From: Terriglobia bacterium
Lineage (GTDB): Bacteria > Acidobacteriota > Terriglobia > Terriglobales > Acidobacteriaceae
Length of the DNA stretch: 64,000 nucleotides
Assembly (NCBI GenBank): GCA_032252755.1
Contig: JAVUPY010000007.1
Coordinates: 1-64,000, forward strand
Direction: 5' to 3'
Numbering within the stretch: position 1 is the first letter of the stretch; every line of letters starts with the position of its first letter. The notes beneath the pieces were generated by a model that was not told the DNA's origin, searched no databases, and saw nothing but the letters and a program-made list of their open reading frames with translations. Position numbers and translations under genes: made by a program. Of this stretch, positions 61,495-64,000 are shown piece by piece.

Positions 61495-61644
61495 AAGATT
61501 TCCTTTCAAAGCCCCGCAGCTTTATTCAGGAGGTTGGAACGAGTACGAAGGCCGGTGAGTTGCCAGCTTTTGGCAGGACAACAAACGACACTCGAAGCAA
61601 ATCAAATCATATTGTGTCGCTTTTATAGCCAGAGGAGAGCATTC

Positions 61645-62313
61645 ATGCAAAAGAGAGTTCTAGCATTGGCCACGATTTTGGCTGTTGTTCTGACATCGGC
61701 AGGTTGTGCCCTTGCACGAGACACTGCTTCGCCAAATACGAATGCTGCACAGGCGCAGAGGGATCACCGGGAAAGCGAAGCGACAGCCGCTATGAGCGGC
61801 TATAACGGAACCAAATCAACCGAGACCAATCCCCACGCTCAGCTTACGCAGCAGGAGAAAAAATTCCTGCTGATAGCCGCGCAGGACGGAAAAGACCAGG
61901 TTGCGATTGGCAAGGTGATTGAACGGAAGAGCCACGACAACGCCGTTAAGCGTTTTGCCCAGCGTATGGTGCAGGACCATGGTGAGATTAACAAAGAGCT
62001 ACGTTCCCTTGTGCGAAAGAAGAATTACGAGATTCCGAATCAGATGAATGCACAGGGTATTGCATTGCAGACGGAGTTGGAAGCGCTTTCCGGCCGCGAA
62101 CTCAACAAGACCTATCTCAGGACTATCATCGAACAGCGCGCCGACGCGCTGAAGGAGTTCGAGATCGCCAGTCAGAATGCAATTCATCCTGCGGTCAAGC
62201 AGTTCGCCTCAAAAACCCTGCGAACGCTAAAAAGTCAGCTCCAGGAGGCAAGGTGGCTTGCATCGAAAGAAGGAGTCAATATGAACCAGGACGTTGAATC
62301 GGCGGAGAAGTGA
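61645..62313 (+). CDS. DUF4142 secreted protein
   Basis: The product has 222 residues from the ATG at 61645 (GAGGAGAGC before it). A signal peptide with lipobox-like LTSAGCALA precedes the DUF4142 four-helix, ferritin-like domain: TQQEKKFLLIAAQDGKDQVAIGKVIERKSHDNAVKRFAQRMVQDHGEINKELRSLVRKK and LNKTYLRTIIEQRADALKEFEIASQNAIHPAVKQFASKTLRTLKSQLQEAR. Two such helix pairs contain the conserved H and D/E residues. Function unknown; stress-related in several bacteria. A terminator follows. Confidence 0.75.
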   Translation: MQKRVLALATILAVVLTSAGCALARDTASPNTNAAQAQRDHRESEATAAMSGYNGTKSTETNPHAQLTQQEKKFLLIAAQDGKDQVAIGKVIERKSHDNAVKRFAQRMVQDHGEINKELRSLVRKKNYEIPNQMNAQGIALQTELEALSGRELNKTYLRTIIEQRADALKEFEIASQNAIHPAVKQFASKTLRTLKSQLQEARWLASKEGVNMNQDVESAEK

Positions 62314-62334
62314 GTCGACGAGCTGGCTAGATCG

Positions 62335-62361
62335 GCCGCAGTATCTCTGCGGCTTTTGCTT
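62335..62361 (+). terminator. Intrinsic terminator after the DUF4142 gene
   Basis: GCCGCAG (62335-62341) and CTGCGGC (62347-62353) form a perfect 7-bp stem with a 5-nt loop and are followed by TTTTGCTTT. The next gene must start after this point. Confidence 0.85.
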
Positions 62362-62374
62362 TATCGGGGGACGT

Positions 62375-63184
62375 ACGGAGATTCGGATCGGCACCTCGGG
62401 CTTCCATTACAAGCACTGGGTAGGGAACTTCTATCCTCAGAAGACACCGACTTCGAAGATGTTCGAGTATTATCAGCGCTTCTTCGATACGGTCGAAGTG
62501 AATAACAGCTTCTATCGGCTTCCGCGGCCCGGGATGCTCTCAGCGTGGCGCGCCGCAGCCCCGCGAAATTTTATCTTCGCGGTAAAGGCCAGCCGCTTCC
62601 TCACTCATAACAAGAAGCTGAAGGATCCTGAAAACGCCCTCGAAAACTTCTTGCCGCGCGCAGAAGAGCTTCGCGAAAAACTCGGCCCTATTCTCTTTCA
62701 GCTTCCGCCGAAGTGGCGCTGTAATGCCAGGCGACTGGAAGAATTTCTGCAAGCCCTGCCAAAGACTCACCGCTACGCATTCGAATTCCGCGAAGCGAGC
62801 TGGCATTGCACAGAGGTCCTTGATGTTTTGCGCAGGCACAATGCCGCTTACTGCATCTACGAACTCGCTGGGTTCGCAACAGAAAACGAGATCACTGCCG
62901 ACTGGACCTACATCCGACTGCACGGCCCCGGCGGAAAGTATCAGGGCAGCTATTCAGATGATGCGCTTCAATCCTGGGCAAAGCAGATACATTGCTGGGA
63001 ACGAACCCTTGATTCAGTGTACGTTTACTTCGATAACGACCAGGCTGGATACGCCGCCGGGAACGCAATCCGGCTAAAACGATTTGTGAAAGGCGAGAGC
63101 CGCAGCACGGCACATTTCATTGCCGGTGCTCTTGCATCACCATCGCCCGCATCGGGCATCCCATTGTCAAACCGAGGAGACACG
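62375..63184 (+). CDS. DUF72 family protein without canonical start, open into the next gene
   Basis: DUF72 (YecE-like) TIM-barrel protein: EIRIGTSGFHYKHWVGNFYPQ at the start, FFDTVEVNNSFYRLP, FAVKASRFLTHNKKL, LGPILFQLPPKWRCN, YAFEFREASW and YIRLHGPGGKYQGSYSDD, ending YVYFDNDQAGYAAGNAIRLKRF. All key segments are present, about 230 residues. After the upstream terminator the frame has no ATG, GTG or TTG before residue M at 62459, which would remove the first conserved strand. The likely start is ACG at 62375 (position of the usual M before EIRIG) or ATT at 62381, with GGGGGA nearby. No stop codon follows the domain: the frame continues without interruption into the SDR gene. Confidence 0.75.
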
Positions 63185-64000
63185 ATGCCCAGCAAAACGC
63201 AGCGCACAAGAACTGCACGATCAGAGAAGAATGGCGAACAGCCGAAGCATGGGAAAATTCGCGAGTTTCCGAGGCGACACGCGCAAGAAGAGCAGCCGAA
63301 GCCACCCTTTCCAAAGCAGAAACAGCAGCGGCCCGGGATTGAAGCGGAGATCGAGCCGCGACCGAGGTACAAGGGCCCGGAGTACCGCCCGGCAGGCAAA
63401 CTGAATGGCAAGGTTGCGCTGATCACCGGCGGAGACTCAGGAATCGGCCGCGCGGTAGCAGTTCTATACGCAAAGGAAGGCGCCGATGTCGCGATCGTCT
63501 ACCTTCCCGAGGAGCAGCGGGATGCCGACGAAACCCGCGCGGCCATCGAGCGAGAAGGTCGCGCCTGTTTGCTTACTCCCGGCGATGTCACGGATCCAAA
63601 ATTCTGCCGCAATGCCGTCGAGCGTACCATCAAGGAGTTCGGCAAGCTCGATATCCTCGTTAACAACGCGGCCTACCAGGAGCACCAGCAGAAGCCGGAA
63701 GACGTCAGCGACGAGCAGTGGGACCGCACGTTCAAGACCAATATCTACGGCTACTTCCGCATGGCGAAGGCCGCCCTGAAGCACCTCAAACGCGGCGGCG
63801 TGATCATCAATACGGGATCGGAAACAGGACTGGAAGGGAACAAGCGCCTGTTGGATTACTCAGCCACAAAGGGGGCTATCCACGCTTTCACGAAATCACT
63901 GGCGCAGATGCTTGTCGAGCGTGGAATTCGCGTCAATTGCGTCGCCCCCGGTCCCGTCTGGACCCCGCTCAACGTTGCCGACAAGGAGCCGGAACAGGTT
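63185..64000 (+). CDS. SDR family oxidoreductase (partial at window edge)
   Basis: ATG at 63185, with GAGGAG five bases before it. The first about 70 residues are basic and Pro/Gln-rich (KNGEQPKHGKIREFPRRHA), then the SDR fold begins: GKVALITGGDSGIGRAVAVLYAKEGADV (GxxxGxG), GDVTD, LDILVNNAAYQEH, INTGSE, YSATKGAIHAFTKSLA (YxxxK) and INCVAPGPV-type VNCVAPGPVWTP. It is the YghA/general-stress SDR type. The gene runs off the window. It is in frame with DUF72 upstream with no stop, so it may be translated on its own or as a fusion. Confidence 0.8.
   Translation, partial: MPSKTQRTRTARSEKNGEQPKHGKIREFPRRHAQEEQPKPPFPKQKQQRPGIEAEIEPRPRYKGPEYRPAGKLNGKVALITGGDSGIGRAVAVLYAKEGADVAIVYLPEEQRDADETRAAIEREGRACLLTPGDVTDPKFCRNAVERTIKEFGKLDILVNNAAYQEHQQKPEDVSDEQWDRTFKTNIYGYFRMAKAALKHLKRGGVIINTGSETGLEGNKRLLDYSATKGAIHAFTKSLAQMLVERGIRVNCVAPGPVWTPLNVADKEPEQV

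Overview
The window looks like a chromosomal segment of a soil-type Acidobacteriota (class Terriglobia or a close relative). I infer this from the gene families: a winged-helix/TolB-like/TPR regulator, YncE/lactonase beta-propellers, a carboxypeptidase-regulatory-domain TonB receptor fragment, a TIGR03118 protein, a proline-rich energy transducer TonB, DoxX proteins, and a radical SAM protein of the tetraether-lipid-synthase type. No rRNA, tRNA, CRISPR array, transposase or phage gene is visible.

Layout. 0-23 kb is accessory-like and, by eye, less GC-rich than the rest. It holds a small ParB/KorB-like HTH protein with palindromes near it, two beta-propeller proteins, an AAC(6')-type acetyltransferase, an AlaX editing protein, a metallophosphoesterase-cupredoxin-DUF2231-winged-helix operon (5.2-7.6 kb), and a DinB-VOC-DinB-GNAT operon (11.1-13.3 kb). 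From 14.8 to 19.2 kb there is a bufferin/HvfABC-like RiPP locus: a secreted 60-aa precursor, a DUF692 (MNIO) enzyme, a DUF2063 partner, DoxX and DUF1223. It is transcribed divergently from an ECF sigma factor and zinc-finger anti-sigma pair, and the two directions share a GTAAC-type promoter element. The precursor has no cysteine at all, unlike known bufferin precursors, so this is the best candidate for an undescribed system. At 20.74 kb two truncated genes meet tail to tail, which marks a deletion, rearrangement or assembly join.

23-30 kb is a complete trans-4-hydroxyproline catabolic operon: epimerase, three-subunit D-hydroxyproline dehydrogenase, deaminase and alpha-ketoglutarate semialdehyde dehydrogenase. 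It converges on oxyR, which has both redox cysteines (C199 and C208 in E. coli numbering) and is divergent from katG across an OxyR-like operator half. 32-40 kb holds a receiver-GGDEF cyclase, a DUF355 adenosine-specific kinase, malQ and treY (convergent; alpha-glucan and trehalose metabolism), a lone 3-hydroxyacyl-CoA dehydrogenase NAD-binding domain and a CPBP protease.

41-64 kb carries transketolase, the Tes-like radical SAM protein (membrane-spanning lipids), and a type IV minor-pilin operon (FimT/PilV/PilW/PilX-like) with a sigma-54 promoter. Then come mutY, a peroxiredoxin-like protein, an M28 peptidase, a large protein with a class III cyclase-like domain, an energy transducer TonB, an SRPBCC protein and a DUF4142 protein. 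At the right edge a DUF72 gene without an ATG/GTG/TTG start runs in frame into an SDR gene that leaves the window.
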